From contig VMSX01000009.1 of NCBI GenBank assembly GCA_013791905.1, positions 244,396-308,395 of the forward strand: 64,000 bases of DNA. The letters run 5' to 3'. The stretch is from Rhodocyclaceae bacterium. Lineage in GTDB: Bacteria; Pseudomonadota; Gammaproteobacteria; Burkholderiales; Rhodocyclaceae. Both the position numbers and the translations under genes were made by a program. Positions within the stretch are counted from its first letter, which is position 1; the number at the start of each line of letters is the position of its first letter. The notes under the pieces were generated by a model. It searched no databases. It was not told the DNA's origin and saw nothing but the letters and a program-made list of their open reading frames with translations. Of this stretch, positions 38,422 to 47,682 are shown one piece after another.

Positions 38422-39225
38422 TTATGCGCTTCGTTTCTTTCTGCCTGACCGGGGTTCTGTTGTGAGGTTTTCGTAAAGCCGCTTGAACTCGTCGGTCAGT
38501 TTGTGGCGCGGGTCGAGATGGATCATCGGTTTCGCCTGCTGGTGCGATTCCTTGATCTTCACCGAACTGGAGAGGAACGGTTCAAGCACCGGCAGCCCTT
38601 CGTCGCGCAGTTCCTGCACCACCTGTTGCGGCAGGGTGGCGCGCGACTGGAACTGGTTGACGACGATGCCTTCCACCGCCAGCGCCGCGTTGTGGTCGGC
38701 GCGGATTTCGGCGACGTTGTCCAGCAGCGTGTATAGCGCGCGGCGCGCGAACTCGTCGCAATCAAAGGGAATCAGGCAGGAGTCGGCGGCGATCAGTGCC
38801 GAGCGCGTGTAGAAGTGCAGGGCCGGCGGCGTATCGATCCAGATCTGGTCGAAATCGAGCGCATCGAGCGCTTCTTTCAGCTTGTAGATCTTGTAGCGCG
38901 ATTCGAGCTTGCCCTGCAATTCTTCGAGCGCGGCATCGGCCGGCATGATGAACAGGTTGGCGAAAGGCGTGGCGTGGATGAAATCCTCGGTCGCCTTCGG
39001 TCGCAGCTTGAAGTTGAGCATCTGGTCAAAGAACTCCGTCACCGTGGCATCCAGCCCGTCGGCCCCCGCGCCGAGCAGGTAGCGGGTCGAGTTGGCCTGC
39101 GGATCGAGATCGACCACCAGCGTGCGTGATCCCTTGCCACCCCGGGCGGCGGCGATGGCGGCGAGGTTGCAGGTGATGGTGCTCTTGCCGACGCCACCCT
39201 TCTGGTTGAAGACAACGCGTTTCAT
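38422..39225 (-). CDS. ParA/MinD-family ATPase (orphan)
   Basis: 267-residue deviant Walker ATPase. FNQKGGVGKSTITCNLAA carries the Walker A motif with the signature lysine, then LVVDLDPQANSTRYLL and WIDTPPALHFYTRSAL. Start ATG 39225 (MKRVVFNQKGG) was preferred over upstream in-frame starts. There is no parB or parS-like site adjacent, so this is not the chromosomal parAB locus; related orphan ParAs position chemotaxis arrays, storage granules or other cargo. The role here is unknown. It is divergent from maeB with 76 bp between starts. Confidence 0.85.
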   Translation of the reverse strand: MKRVVFNQKGGVGKSTITCNLAAIAAARGGKGSRTLVVDLDPQANSTRYLLGAGADGLDATVTEFFDQMLNFKLRPKATEDFIHATPFANLFIMPADAALEELQGKLESRYKIYKLKEALDALDFDQIWIDTPPALHFYTRSALIAADSCLIPFDCDEFARRALYTLLDNVAEIRADHNAALAVEGIVVNQFQSRATLPQQVVQELRDEGLPVLEPFLSSSVKIKESHQQAKPMIHLDPRHKLTDEFKRLYENLTTEPRSGRKKRSA

Positions 39226-39301
39226 GACATTCCCGTCCATTGAGAGATGCGCCATTTTCGCACAGGGTAAGATATGGTTTTTAGCCAAAACAATTGCGCA
39301 T

Positions 39302-41632
39302 ATGAACTCAGCAGACAACGATGCCGGCATCGACCTCACCGCCGCCGCGCTCGAATATCATTCCAGCCCCACCCCGGGGAAAATCTCTGTCACGCCGACC
39401 AAGGGTCTGACCAACCAGCGCGATCTGGCGCTCGCTTACTCGCCGGGTGTCGCAATCGCCTGCAATGCCATCGTCGCCGATCCGCGGGAGGCCAGCCGCC
39501 TGACCTCCCGCGCCAATCTGGTGGGTGTCATCACCAATGGCACGGCCGTGCTGGGGCTGGGCAACATCGGCCCGCTCGCGGCCAAGCCGGTGATGGAGGG
39601 GAAGGCGGTGCTGTTCAAGAAGTTTGCCGGTATTGATGTCTTCGATATCGAACTTGACGAGCCCGATGCCGACAAGCTGATCGACATCATCGCGGCGATG
39701 GAGCCGACCTTCGGCGGCATCAATCTGGAAGACATCAAGGCGCCAGAATGCTTCTACGTCGAGGCGAAGTTACGTGAAAGGATGAAGATCCCGGTGTTTC
39801 ACGACGACCAGCACGGTACCGCGATCGTCGTCGGCGCGGCGATTCTCAATGGCCTCAAGCTGGTGGGCAAGAAGATCGAGGAGGTGAAGCTTGTCACCTC
39901 GGGTGCCGGCGCCGCCGCGCTGGCCTGTCTCGACCTGCTGGTGAATCTCGGCGTGCGTGTCGAGAACATCTGGGTCACCGACATCAAGGGCGTCGTGTAT
40001 ACGGGTCGTGTCGAGGATATGGACCCGATCAAGGCGCGCTATGCCAAGGCAACCGACGCCCGTACGCTGGGCGAAGTGATCGCCGACGCCGACATCTTCC
40101 TCGGGCTGTCCGCCGGCGGCGTCATGAAGGCCGCGATGGCAGCGCAGATGGCACCCCGGCCGCTGATCCTGGCGCTGGCCAATCCGACGCCGGAAATTCT
40201 GCCCGAAGAGGTGAAGGCGGTACGTGATGACGCCATCATCGCCACCGGCCGCTCGGACTATCCGAACCAGGTCAACAACGTGCTGTGCTTTCCCTTCATC
40301 TTCCGCGGCGCGCTCGATGCGGGCGCTTCCACCATCACCGAACTGATGAAGCTTGCCGCCGTGCGCGCCATCGCCGAACTGGCGCAGGCCGAAACCTCCG
40401 ATGTGGTGGCGCTGGCCTATGGCGGTGAGGAACCGTCCTTTGGTCCGGAGTACCTGATTCCCAAGCCCTTCGACCCGCGCCTGATCGTCAAGATCGCGCC
40501 AGCCGTGGCGCAGGCGGCGGCCGACTCCGGCGTCGCCAGTCGCCCGGTCGCCGACATGGCCGCCTATCGCGATCAGCTCAACAATTTCGTCTACCACTCC
40601 GGCTTCGTCATGAAGCCGGTGTTTTCCGCCGCCAAGGAAGCGCCGCGCCGCGTCGTCTACTGCGAAGGCGAGGACGAGCGCGTGTTGCGCGCGGTGCAGG
40701 CGGTGCGGGACGAGGGGCTCGCCCATCCCGTGCTGATCGGTCGTCCGGAGGTCATCGAGCTGCGCCTGCAGCGTGCCGGCCTAAGAATCAGGCCCGGCGT
40801 CGATTTCGAGATCGTCAATCCGGATTCCGACCCGCGTTATCGCGACCTGTGGATGGATTATCACCAACTGCTGGGGCGCCAGGGCATCACGCCCGAGATG
40901 GCCAAGCAGGCGCTGCGTTCCGACACCACACTGATCGGCGCGATGCTGCTGCGGCGCGGTGACGTAGACGCCATGCTCTGCGGCACCGTCGGCCGCCACG
41001 CCGATCACCTGCGCCACGTGCGCGACGTCATCGGCCTGAAAGCCAACGCGCGCTGCTTCGCGGCGATGAACCTGTTGCTGTTGCAGCGCCACACCCTGTT
41101 CATCTGCGACACCTACGTCAACCACGACCCCGACCCCGAACTGCTCGCCGACCTGACGCTGATGGCTGCCGAAGAAGTGCGCCGCTTTGGCGTCGCACCC
41201 AAGGTGGCGCTGCTGTCGCACTCAAACTTCGGCAGCGTGCGCTCAGCGTCCGCGGAAAAAATGAGCCGCGCGTTGGAAATCATCACCGCGCGCGCGCCCG
41301 AACTCGAAGTCGATGGCGAGATGCATGGCGACACGGCGCTGAACGAGGCCATTCGCACCAGCCTCTATTCCGGCTGCCGCCTCACTGGCGAGGCCAACCT
41401 GCTGATCATGCCCAACGTCGACGCCGCCAACATCGCCTTCAACTTGCTGAAGGAAACCAATGGCGAGGGCATCACCGTTGGCCCCATCCTGCTTGGTGCT
41501 GCCCAGCCCGTGCACATCCTCACGGCAACCGCCACCGTGCGGCGGCTGGTCAACATGACCGCGCTGGCGGTGGTTGATGCAAACCATATGGTGGCCCACC
41601 CCCTCCCGGCCTCCCCCTCGCGGGGGAGGTGA
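39302..41632 (+). CDS. maeB: NADP-dependent malic enzyme with phosphotransacetylase-like domain
   Basis: Cytosolic enzyme decarboxylating malate to pyruvate, 776 residues. Malic domain about 1-430 ([76 protein letters not shown]), then a PTA-like C-terminal regulatory domain about 440-765. ATG 39302 ([20 protein letters not shown]) was chosen; the open frame upstream is the complement of parA. The last residues ([15 protein letters not shown]) and the stop codon come from REP copy J. Confidence 0.93.
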   Translation: MNSADNDAGIDLTAAALEYHSSPTPGKISVTPTKGLTNQRDLALAYSPGVAIACNAIVADPREASRLTSRANLVGVITNGTAVLGLGNIGPLAAKPVMEGKAVLFKKFAGIDVFDIELDEPDADKLIDIIAAMEPTFGGINLEDIKAPECFYVEAKLRERMKIPVFHDDQHGTAIVVGAAILNGLKLVGKKIEEVKLVTSGAGAAALACLDLLVNLGVRVENIWVTDIKGVVYTGRVEDMDPIKARYAKATDARTLGEVIADADIFLGLSAGGVMKAAMAAQMAPRPLILALANPTPEILPEEVKAVRDDAIIATGRSDYPNQVNNVLCFPFIFRGALDAGASTITELMKLAAVRAIAELAQAETSDVVALAYGGEEPSFGPEYLIPKPFDPRLIVKIAPAVAQAAADSGVASRPVADMAAYRDQLNNFVYHSGFVMKPVFSAAKEAPRRVVYCEGEDERVLRAVQAVRDEGLAHPVLIGRPEVIELRLQRAGLRIRPGVDFEIVNPDSDPRYRDLWMDYHQLLGRQGITPEMAKQALRSDTTLIGAMLLRRGDVDAMLCGTVGRHADHLRHVRDVIGLKANARCFAAMNLLLLQRHTLFICDTYVNHDPDPELLADLTLMAAEEVRRFGVAPKVALLSHSNFGSVRSASAEKMSRALEIITARAPELEVDGEMHGDTALNEAIRTSLYSGCRLTGEANLLIMPNVDAANIAFNLLKETNGEGITVGPILLGAAQPVHILTATATVRRLVNMTALAVVDANHMVAHPLPASPSRGR

Positions 41633-41745
41633 CTGTTGACTCGCTGCGCTCATTTGTTACGGGGAGCGCCCGTTCATGCATGGGAGCGGTTTGCGGCTGG
41701 CGCCGCGTGCCGTCTCGCCTTGGGGCGGCCCGGCGGCGAGACTGC
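41596..41745 (+). repeat. REP-like element, copy J
   Basis: Class 1 copy. Loop TTGGGGCGGCCCGGC (41720-41734) with arms GTCTCGCC (41712-41719) and GGCGAGAC (41735-41742), as in copy A. Second hairpin GCGGC/GCCGC near 41694-41706. It starts inside maeB and gives its stop codon. Confidence 0.87.
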
Positions 41746-41765
41746 TTGGTTAGGATTGCAGGTTT

Positions 41766-41788
41766 GAAAGTCGGCGCTAGCGGGACGG
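41766..41788 (-). repeat. Short dispersed motif, copy 8
   Basis: Two mismatches; lies in the gap between REP copies J and K. Confidence 0.7.
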
Positions 41789-41807
41789 CGTTAAATCCAC
41801 ACCTGTT

Positions 41808-41962
41808 GCAGCGTTTGCGCCGGGCCGCCCCAAGCAAACGCGGCACGCGCCGCCAGGCGCAACCCGTACATGCATCTGCTCGGAGTGCCCCGTGATAAAT
41901 GAGCGCAGCGAGCCGTTAAGAACCCCCCGCGAGGGGGGCGAAGGGGGGCGAAGGGGGGCGGG
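41808..41962 (-). repeat. REP-like element, copy K
   Basis: Class 1 copy. Loop complement at 41819-41833, arms GCGTTTGC (41811-41818) and GCAAACGC (41834-41841). It ends in a GAGGGGGGCGAAGGGGGGCGAAGGGGGGCG run where a 10-bp unit is duplicated. Confidence 0.86.
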
Positions 41963-41972
41963 CGTCCTATAT

Positions 41973-42725
41973 CTATATCAGTGGCAGTGCCGCGCCCAGC
42001 CGTTTTAGTTCGTTGCGCGTGTCGCGCCAGTCGGGGTGGAGTCGCGCCACCACGTTCCAGAAACGCTGGCTGTGATTCATCTCGAGCAGGTGCGCCACTT
42101 CGTGGGAGATCACGTAGTCGATCAGCTTGGGCGGCAGGTGGATCAGGCGCCAGTTGAGGCGGATGCCGGTACGCGCGCTGCAACTGCCCCAGCGGGTGCG
42201 CGCAGAGCTCAGCGCCAGCGGCGGTAGCGGGCGGTCGATTTGCGCAACGCTTGCCGCCAGTCGCGGCTGGAAGTGTTCCAGCGCCCGACGCTGCAAGGCG
42301 CGCCGTGCCAGCAATGCCAGATTGGCGGCGGGACGCGCCGCCAGCCATAATTCCTCCTCCTGCCCGTCGGTCTTCCACAGGCCGCGATTGTTGCCGGCGG
42401 TAACGCGTACACGGACTTCTTCGCCCAGCAACGGCAGGCGCGCGCCTTCATGGATGGGCAGGTGGCGTGGCGTCGTGTGGCTGGCGAATTCATCGAGCTT
42501 CTTCAGCACCCAGTCGCCGTGACTCTGGATGAAGGCTTCGATGGTGCCGAGCGGCAGGTTGCGCGGCGCGCCTACGGCGAGGCCACGCTCGTCGATGCGC
42601 ATCGTCAGCCGACGGCGGTCGCGGCGCAGGGCATAGCTGACGATGCGGCCAGAGAGGATGAGGTGATGCGCTTTAGTCGCTTCGCCTGAGAGAATCGGCG
42701 GCAGGCGGAACAGTTCGAGTTGCAT
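41973..42725 (-). CDS. YgjP-type metallopeptidase (DUF45, M48-like)
   Basis: 250-residue predicted zinc metallopeptidase. The zinc site is HEVAHL followed by NHSQRFWNVVARL, so HExxH and a third histidine are present; WGSCSARTGIRLNWRLIHLP upstream is the family block. The N-terminus contains YALRRDRRRLTMRIDERGLAVGAPR, also typical. ATG 42725 (MQLELFRLPP) was chosen; further upstream is REP copy L. Relatives lie next to plsC in betaproteobacteria. The substrate is unknown. Confidence 0.87.
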   Translation of the reverse strand: MQLELFRLPPILSGEATKAHHLILSGRIVSYALRRDRRRLTMRIDERGLAVGAPRNLPLGTIEAFIQSHGDWVLKKLDEFASHTTPRHLPIHEGARLPLLGEEVRVRVTAGNNRGLWKTDGQEEELWLAARPAANLALLARRALQRRALEHFQPRLAASVAQIDRPLPPLALSSARTRWGSCSARTGIRLNWRLIHLPPKLIDYVISHEVAHLLEMNHSQRFWNVVARLHPDWRDTRNELKRLGAALPLI

Positions 42726-42739
42726 TAGCTTGAAATCCG

Positions 42740-42892
42740 GCAGCGGTTGCGCCGGGCCGCCCCAAGCAAACGCGGCACGCGCCGCCAGGCGCAACCCGCA
42801 CCGATGCGCAAATGTGAGCACCCCGAAATAAACGAGCGCAGCGAGCAAGCGAGAACCCCCCGCGAGGGGGGGGAAGGGGGGCGGGCAATTAT
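42740..42892 (-). repeat. REP-like element, copy L
   Basis: Class 1 copy. Loop complement at 42751-42765, arms GCGGTTGC (42743-42750) and GCAAACGC (42766-42773) with one mismatch. It separates the active and degenerate YgjP-like genes. Confidence 0.84.
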
Positions 42893-42897
42893 TAGCA

Positions 42898-43443
42898 TCA
42901 AGCCACGGCAAACAGGTCGTCGCACACCGGTGCCGGCTGCATTGCCGCCAGGGCGCGGCCAAGTACCTGCTCGATGACGGTGGGCAACTGCTCGATCAGC
43001 CGCCAGTGACAGCGCAATTTGTCGCCATCGCGCTGCACCCAGTCGCTGCGCTTGCCGAACACCAGTGCGATGTCGGGAGACCGCCGTCCCGCCAGCGCCG
43101 ACTTTTGCGTGACGATGGCGGTGAAGCTGCGTGACGCCTCGTCGCGCAGCCAGCTTTCGGCGGCATCGCGAATCTGCCGTGGCGTTGCCGCTGGCGGCAG
43201 CGGCAGGTGCAGTTCTTCGCCGATGCGTTCCGGGGTGCGGCAGGCGGTGTCGAGTACCAGGCGAAGTGAGGCGCCGAGAAAGACGACGCTGCCCCCCGCG
43301 CGCCATGGCGCGTCACCATCGGGGGCGGCGGCTTCAAGCCGTAGTGTCAGCTGGGGAACTTTGCCGGTGCCGGGCAGCCCCAAGCCGGCAAGCGCCCCCC
43401 TAGGGGGCAGCGAGCCGCTTTTGCGAGCGTGGGGGAGCGTCAT
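42898..43443 (-). CDS. YgjP-like paralogue without the zinc motif
   Basis: 181 residues. Two segments recall the neighbouring YgjP-type enzyme: a strand-rich N-terminal half (SVVFLGASLRLVLD), and LRCHWRLIEQLPTVIEQVL, which aligns with IRLNWRLIHLPPKLIDYVI. Where the enzyme continues SHEVAHL this protein has GRALAAM, so HExxH is absent and catalysis is not expected. The first about 30 residues (from MTLPHARKSGSLPPRG) are read from REP copy M, and a perfect short motif is read as QKSALAGRR. The start at 43443 overlaps the plsC stop by 4 bp. It may be a regulatory relative or a gene in decay; the paralogy is my inference. Confidence 0.6.
   Translation of the reverse strand: MTLPHARKSGSLPPRGALAGLGLPGTGKVPQLTLRLEAAAPDGDAPWRAGGSVVFLGASLRLVLDTACRTPERIGEELHLPLPPAATPRQIRDAAESWLRDEASRSFTAIVTQKSALAGRRSPDIALVFGKRSDWVQRDGDKLRCHWRLIEQLPTVIEQVLGRALAAMQPAPVCDDLFAVA
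43084..43106 (+). repeat. Short dispersed motif, copy 9
   Basis: Perfect copy inside the YgjP-like paralogue, on the strand opposite to its coding strand. Confidence 0.8.
43361..43440 (-). repeat. REP-like element, copy M (class 2, compact)
   Basis: Loop variant GCCGGGCAGCCCCAA (43369-43383), arms TTGCCGG (43361-43367) and CCGGCAA (43385-43391). The distal half, CCCCCCTAGGGGGCAGCGAG to GCGAGCGTGGGGG, matches copy E and not class 1. It encodes the N-terminus of the YgjP-like paralogue. Confidence 0.78.
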
Positions 43444-44171
43444 TTGATTGCATGTTTGTAAAGATGCGGGCTGATGCGGCGCATTTCGGTTTCTATCCAG
43501 TTTTCGGCGGCGGCATTCAGTTCAGCCTCGGTCTTGCCTTCCGGATAGATGGCCGGGCCGATGCTGATGGTCACCGTTCCCGGATGTTTCAGAAATTTCC
43601 GGCGGCCCCACAACTCGCCGGCATTGTGGGCGATCGGGATGATCGGCACGCCGGCGCGCACGGCCAGATGGGCGCCGCCGATCTTATAGCGGCGGTGCTC
43701 CCCCGGCGCGACGCGGGTGCCTTCGGGAAAGATGATCACGGTATAGCCTTCGTCAAGTCGCTGCTTGCCGCGCTCGGCCACCTGGTTGAGCGCGGCTTTG
43801 CCCGCACCGCGGTCGATGCCGACGAAGGGCACCAGCATGAGACCCAGGCCGAAAAAGGGCAGCCAGTGCAATTCCTTCTTGTAGACAAACGAGGACAGGG
43901 GAAACAGCAGCTGCAGGGCGAAGGTTTCCCACGTCGACTGGTGTTTGCTGAACACCACGCAAGGCGTCGCCGGAATGTTTTCCGCCCCCAGCAGACGCTG
44001 CTCGATATGCAGCAGGTGGTGCACCATCCACATCACCAACCGGATCCAGGGGATGACGAACAGCCGGCGGGAGCGGGTCGGCAACCAGAACACCAGCAGC
44101 AGCGCCAGCACGGTGAGCGGCATGCTGATGACCATGAAAACCGTGAAGAGCAGAGAGCGTAAGAGAATCAC
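43440..44171 (-). CDS. plsC: 1-acyl-sn-glycerol-3-phosphate acyltransferase
   Basis: 243-residue membrane-bound acyltransferase making phosphatidic acid. N-terminal TM helix (LLFTVFMVISMPLTVLALLLVFWL). Motif 1 is H77-Q-S-T-W-E82, an HX4E version of the usual HX4D that is common in this subfamily (SKHQSTWETF). Motif III is FPEGTR, and VPIIPIAHNAGELW is motif IV. It overlaps gmhB by 4 bp upstream and the YgjP-like paralogue downstream. With plsY, the window holds two consecutive steps of phospholipid synthesis. Confidence 0.92.
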   Translation of the reverse strand: MILLRSLLFTVFMVISMPLTVLALLLVFWLPTRSRRLFVIPWIRLVMWMVHHLLHIEQRLLGAENIPATPCVVFSKHQSTWETFALQLLFPLSSFVYKKELHWLPFFGLGLMLVPFVGIDRGAGKAALNQVAERGKQRLDEGYTVIIFPEGTRVAPGEHRRYKIGGAHLAVRAGVPIIPIAHNAGELWGRRKFLKHPGTVTISIGPAIYPEGKTEAELNAAAENWIETEMRRISPHLYKHAIK

Positions 44172-44701
44172 GGGGTAAGGCTTTTCACGGCAGCGGCGAG
44201 GTCGGCAAAGACTTGGGTATTCTCGGGCAGGGCCGGATCAAGCTTGGTTTTCTTGCCTTTGCCGGTCAGCACCAGCATGGGTTGTGCGCCGACGCTGGCG
44301 GCGGCCTGCAGGTCGCGCAAGGCATCGCCCACCGCCGGTACGCCGGCGAGATCGACGTTGTAGCGCGCGGCGATTTCCTTGAACATCCCGGGCTGGGGTT
44401 TGCGGCAGCCGCATTGGTCGGCGTTGGTGTGCGGGCAGAAGAAAATCGCGTCGATGCTGGCGCCGGCATGGGAAGCCGCCTTGATCATTTTGTCGTGGAT
44501 GGCGTTGATCGTGTCCATGCCGAACAGGCCACGACCGATACCTGATTGATTGGTGGCCACCACCACCCGGTAGCCCCACTGGTTGAGGCGTGCGATGGCT
44601 TCCAGACTGCCGGGCAGCGGGATCCACTCTTCCGGTGACTTGATGTAGAGATCGGAATCCTGGTTGATGACGCCGTCGCGGTCGAGGATGATGAGTTTCA
44701 T
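44168..44701 (-). CDS. gmhB: D-glycero-beta-D-manno-heptose-1,7-bisphosphate 7-phosphatase
   Basis: 177-residue HAD-family phosphatase of ADP-heptose synthesis for the lipopolysaccharide core. Nucleophile D7 and acid/base D9 are in LDRDGVIN, and the structural zinc site is C89-H91-C97-C99 ([11 protein letters not shown]). TNQSGIGRG and [11 protein letters not shown] complete the fold. It overlaps glyS and plsC by 4 bp each, so the order glyQ-glyS-gmhB-plsC is one coupled transcript. Confidence 0.94.
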   Translation of the reverse strand: MKLIILDRDGVINQDSDLYIKSPEEWIPLPGSLEAIARLNQWGYRVVVATNQSGIGRGLFGMDTINAIHDKMIKAASHAGASIDAIFFCPHTNADQCGCRKPQPGMFKEIAARYNVDLAGVPAVGDALRDLQAAASVGAQPMLVLTGKGKKTKLDPALPENTQVFADLAAAVKSLTP

Positions 44702-46761
44702 GAACTGAGCTTTGAAATGTCGGCAACCTGGTTCATCAGATCGCTGAGTTGTCTGAGCAGTGCCAGCCGGTTGGCGCGCGTCAGCGGTTCCTCGGCCATC
44801 ACCATCACGCCGTCGAAGAAGGCATCGACCTCGGTGCGCAGGCCCGCGAGCGCCTTCAGGGCGTCGGCGTAATCCTCGTTGGCGACGAAGGAGCGTACTG
44901 CGGGGGTGATTGCCGTGAGGCGTGCGAAGAGCGCTTTTTCTGCCGTTTCCTGCAACAGGGCAACGTCGACATCACCCGCGGCGACCGCGGTCTTCTTGAG
45001 AATATTGACGATACGCTTGTTGGCGGCGGCGAGCGCGGCCGCCTCGGGCAGAGCCACAAAAGCCTTCACCGCAGCAAGCTTGGCCGGCACCTTGTCGATG
45101 CGCGTCGGCCGTAGCGCCAGCACGGCATCCACCAGCTTCTGTTCATGGCCGGCCTCGCGCAGCAGATTGCGCAGCCGTTCGAACATGAAGTCAGCCAGTT
45201 GCGCCTTGAACTCGCCCTGCAGCAGGCCTGGCGCAAAACCGGCGGCAGCGGCGTCGATCAGTTCGGCCAGGTCGAGCGGCAGCGGCGCTTCCATGAGGAT
45301 GCGCAACACCCCCAGTGCGGCGCGGCGCAGGGCGAAGGGATCCTTGTCGCCGGTGGGAATCTGGCCGATGCCGAAGAAGCCGGTGAGTGCATCGAGCTTG
45401 TCGGCCAGCGCCACGGCGCAGGCGATGTTGCCTTGCGGCAGCGTGTCGCCACTGCCGCGCGGGTAGTAATGTCCCTCGATGGCGTCGGCGACGGCCGCCG
45501 GTTCCTGGTCATGCTGGGCATAGTAACGGCCCATGATGCCCTGCAACTCGGGGAATTCGCCGACCATGTCGGTGACGAGGTCCGCCTTGGCCAGCAGTGC
45601 CGCCCGGCCGGCCTGCGCCTTGTCGGCACCCAGATGGCCGGCAATGGTCACTGCCAGTTTTGCCAGCCGCTGCACGCGTTCGCCGACGCTGCCGAGCTTG
45701 TTGTGATAGACGATGCTGTTGAGCTTGGCGACGCGCGAGGCCAGCGGGGTCTTGCGATCCTGGTTGAAGAAGAAGCGCGCATCGGCCAGGCGCGGCCGCA
45801 CCACGCGTTCGTTGCCGCCGATGATGTGGCGCGGATCGGCCACCTGCATGTTCGAAACGACGAGGAAGCGGTTGGTCAGCTTGCCGTCCTTGAACAACGG
45901 AAAATATTTCTGGTTGGCCTTCATCGTCAGGATCAGGCATTCCTGCGGCACGGCGAGGAATTCCGCCTCGAAGCCGGCTTCATAGACCACCGGGAACTCG
46001 ACCAGCGCGGTGACTTCATCGAGCAGCGCTTCGTCCGGCAGCCATTGACGCCCGGCGGCCAGCGTGTCGAGCTGCGCGCGGATCATGGCGCGCCGCTCGT
46101 CATAGCCGGCCACCACCTTGCCCTGCTTGGCCAGCGTTGTTACGTAATCGTCGGCGTGCGCCATGACGATGTCGCCGGAAGACATGAAGCGGTGGCCGCG
46201 CGTGATATTGCGGCTGTCCAACCCCAGCACCTGGCCTGCGACGATGCGCGCGCCGTGTAGCAGCATCAGGCCATGCACCGGCCGCACGAACTGCGCTTCG
46301 CCCGCGCCCCAGCGCATGATCTTTGCCACCGGCAGTTTCTTCAGTGCCGCTTCGACAAAGCCGGCCAGAAGCGCGTCAAGCGCCTCGCCGCTTTTGGCGA
46401 TGCGGGCTCCGAAGTATTCCGATTTGCCGTCATTGAGTTTTTCCAGTTGCTCGAAGACAACTCCGGCCGAGCGCATGAAGCCTTCGAGCGCCTTGGTCGG
46501 CTTGCCGTCGGCGCCCAGGCCGGATGCAACTGCCGGGCCTTTCTTCTCGATGACGCGGTCGGGCTGGGTGGCCAGACAATCGGTGAATTGCAGCGCCAGC
46601 CGACGCGGCGTGGCGAACCACTGGCCGGCATTTTCGGCAGCGATGAAGCCGGCTTCGGCCAGCGACTTCTGCATCTGCTCGCGGAACGACTGGCCCAGCT
46701 TCGCCAGCGATTTGGGCGGCAGTTCTTCGGTGAGGAGTTCGATGAGGAGGGTGTCCTGCAT
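44698..46761 (-). CDS. glyS: Glycyl-tRNA synthetase beta subunit
   Basis: 687-residue beta subunit of the alpha2-beta2 bacterial glycyl-tRNA synthetase, providing tRNA recognition. Family features: [15 protein letters not shown] at the N-terminus, [23 protein letters not shown] block and [20 protein letters not shown], and the C-terminal anticodon-binding helices ([10 protein letters not shown]). Start ATG 46761 directly abuts the glyQ stop (46762). Usual length is about 690. Confidence 0.95.
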   Translation of the reverse strand: MQDTLLIELLTEELPPKSLAKLGQSFREQMQKSLAEAGFIAAENAGQWFATPRRLALQFTDCLATQPDRVIEKKGPAVASGLGADGKPTKALEGFMRSAGVVFEQLEKLNDGKSEYFGARIAKSGEALDALLAGFVEAALKKLPVAKIMRWGAGEAQFVRPVHGLMLLHGARIVAGQVLGLDSRNITRGHRFMSSGDIVMAHADDYVTTLAKQGKVVAGYDERRAMIRAQLDTLAAGRQWLPDEALLDEVTALVEFPVVYEAGFEAEFLAVPQECLILTMKANQKYFPLFKDGKLTNRFLVVSNMQVADPRHIIGGNERVVRPRLADARFFFNQDRKTPLASRVAKLNSIVYHNKLGSVGERVQRLAKLAVTIAGHLGADKAQAGRAALLAKADLVTDMVGEFPELQGIMGRYYAQHDQEPAAVADAIEGHYYPRGSGDTLPQGNIACAVALADKLDALTGFFGIGQIPTGDKDPFALRRAALGVLRILMEAPLPLDLAELIDAAAAGFAPGLLQGEFKAQLADFMFERLRNLLREAGHEQKLVDAVLALRPTRIDKVPAKLAAVKAFVALPEAAALAAANKRIVNILKKTAVAAGDVDVALLQETAEKALFARLTAITPAVRSFVANEDYADALKALAGLRTEVDAFFDGVMVMAEEPLTRANRLALLRQLSDLMNQVADISKLSS

Positions 46762-47643
46762 TTATTTGCCCTCCTTGCACATGGGGAAGCCGAGTTTTTC
46801 GCGCGAGTCGAAATAGGCTTGTGCCACTTCGCGCGCCAAGGCGCGCACGCGGCCAATATAAGCTGCCCGTTCGGTAACCGAAATGGCGCCGCGGGCGTCG
46901 AGCAGGTTGAAGCTGTGCGACGCCTTCATCACCATCTCGAAGCCGGGCAGCGGCAGACCCAGACCCATCAGGCGCTTGGCCTCGGATTCGAATTTCGAGA
47001 ATTGGGAAAACAGCCACTCGACATCGGCATGCTCGAAGTTGTAGGTCGATTGCTCGACCTCGTTCTGGTGATAGACGTCGCCGTAGGTCACACCCGGCGC
47101 CCACACCAGGTCGAAGACATTTTCGACGCCTTGCAGGTACATCGCCAGCCGTTCGAGGCCGTAGGTGATTTCGCCCAGCACCGGACGGCAGACCAGCGAG
47201 CCGACTTCCTGAAAATAGGTGAATTGGGTGACTTCCATGCCGTCCAGCCAGACTTCCCAGCCCAGGCCCCAGGCGCCCAGCGTCGGTGATTCCCAGTCAT
47301 CCTCGACAAAGCGGATGTCATGTACGGCGGTGTCGATGCCCAGCGCGCGCAAGCTGTCGAGATAGAGTTCCTGGATGTTGGCGGGCGAGGGCTTCAGCAC
47401 CACCTGATACTGGTAGTAATGCTGCAGGCGGTTGGGGTTCTCGCCATAGCGGCCGTCCTTCGGCCGGCGGCTTGGCTGCACATAGGCGGCGCGCCAGGGT
47501 TCCGGACCGATGGCGCGCAGGAACGTGGCGGTGTGAAAAGTGCCGGCGCCGACTTCGATGTCATAAGGCTGCAGGAGCACGCAGCCCTGCTGGTCCCAGA
47601 AGTTCTGCAGGCGCAGAATGACTTCCTGAAATGTTGGTTTCAT
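46762..47643 (-). CDS. glyQ: Glycyl-tRNA synthetase alpha subunit
   Basis: 293-residue catalytic alpha subunit (class II). Motifs seen: [21 protein letters not shown] at the N-terminus, the [21 protein letters not shown] block and [20 protein letters not shown] (motif 2 region), then [24 protein letters not shown] 47643 (MKPTFQE) is preferred; an in-frame TTG lies two codons earlier. It is the promoter-proximal gene of the glyQ-glyS-gmhB-plsC unit and follows lnt on the same strand after about 40 bp. Confidence 0.95.
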   Translation of the reverse strand: MKPTFQEVILRLQNFWDQQGCVLLQPYDIEVGAGTFHTATFLRAIGPEPWRAAYVQPSRRPKDGRYGENPNRLQHYYQYQVVLKPSPANIQELYLDSLRALGIDTAVHDIRFVEDDWESPTLGAWGLGWEVWLDGMEVTQFTYFQEVGSLVCRPVLGEITYGLERLAMYLQGVENVFDLVWAPGVTYGDVYHQNEVEQSTYNFEHADVEWLFSQFSKFESEAKRLMGLGLPLPGFEMVMKASHSFNLLDARGAISVTERAAYIGRVRALAREVAQAYFDSREKLGFPMCKEGK

Positions 47644-47682
47644 TGGCAATCAATTGGTGGTGAATGTCGCAAGACGCTGATT

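Larger units (their letters stand above)
41633..41972. other. 340-bp spacer of inverted REP copies J and K
   Basis: No gene. It holds the rest of copy J, one short motif in reverse orientation (41766-41788) and copy K in the opposite orientation to J, between convergent maeB and the YgjP-type gene. Confidence 0.7.

Noticed and set aside
47545..47565. GTGCCGGCGCCGACTTC as a short-motif copy in glyQ
   Set aside because: It encodes the invariant EVGAGTF block of GlyQ and lacks the TTTT end; normal coding sequence explains it.
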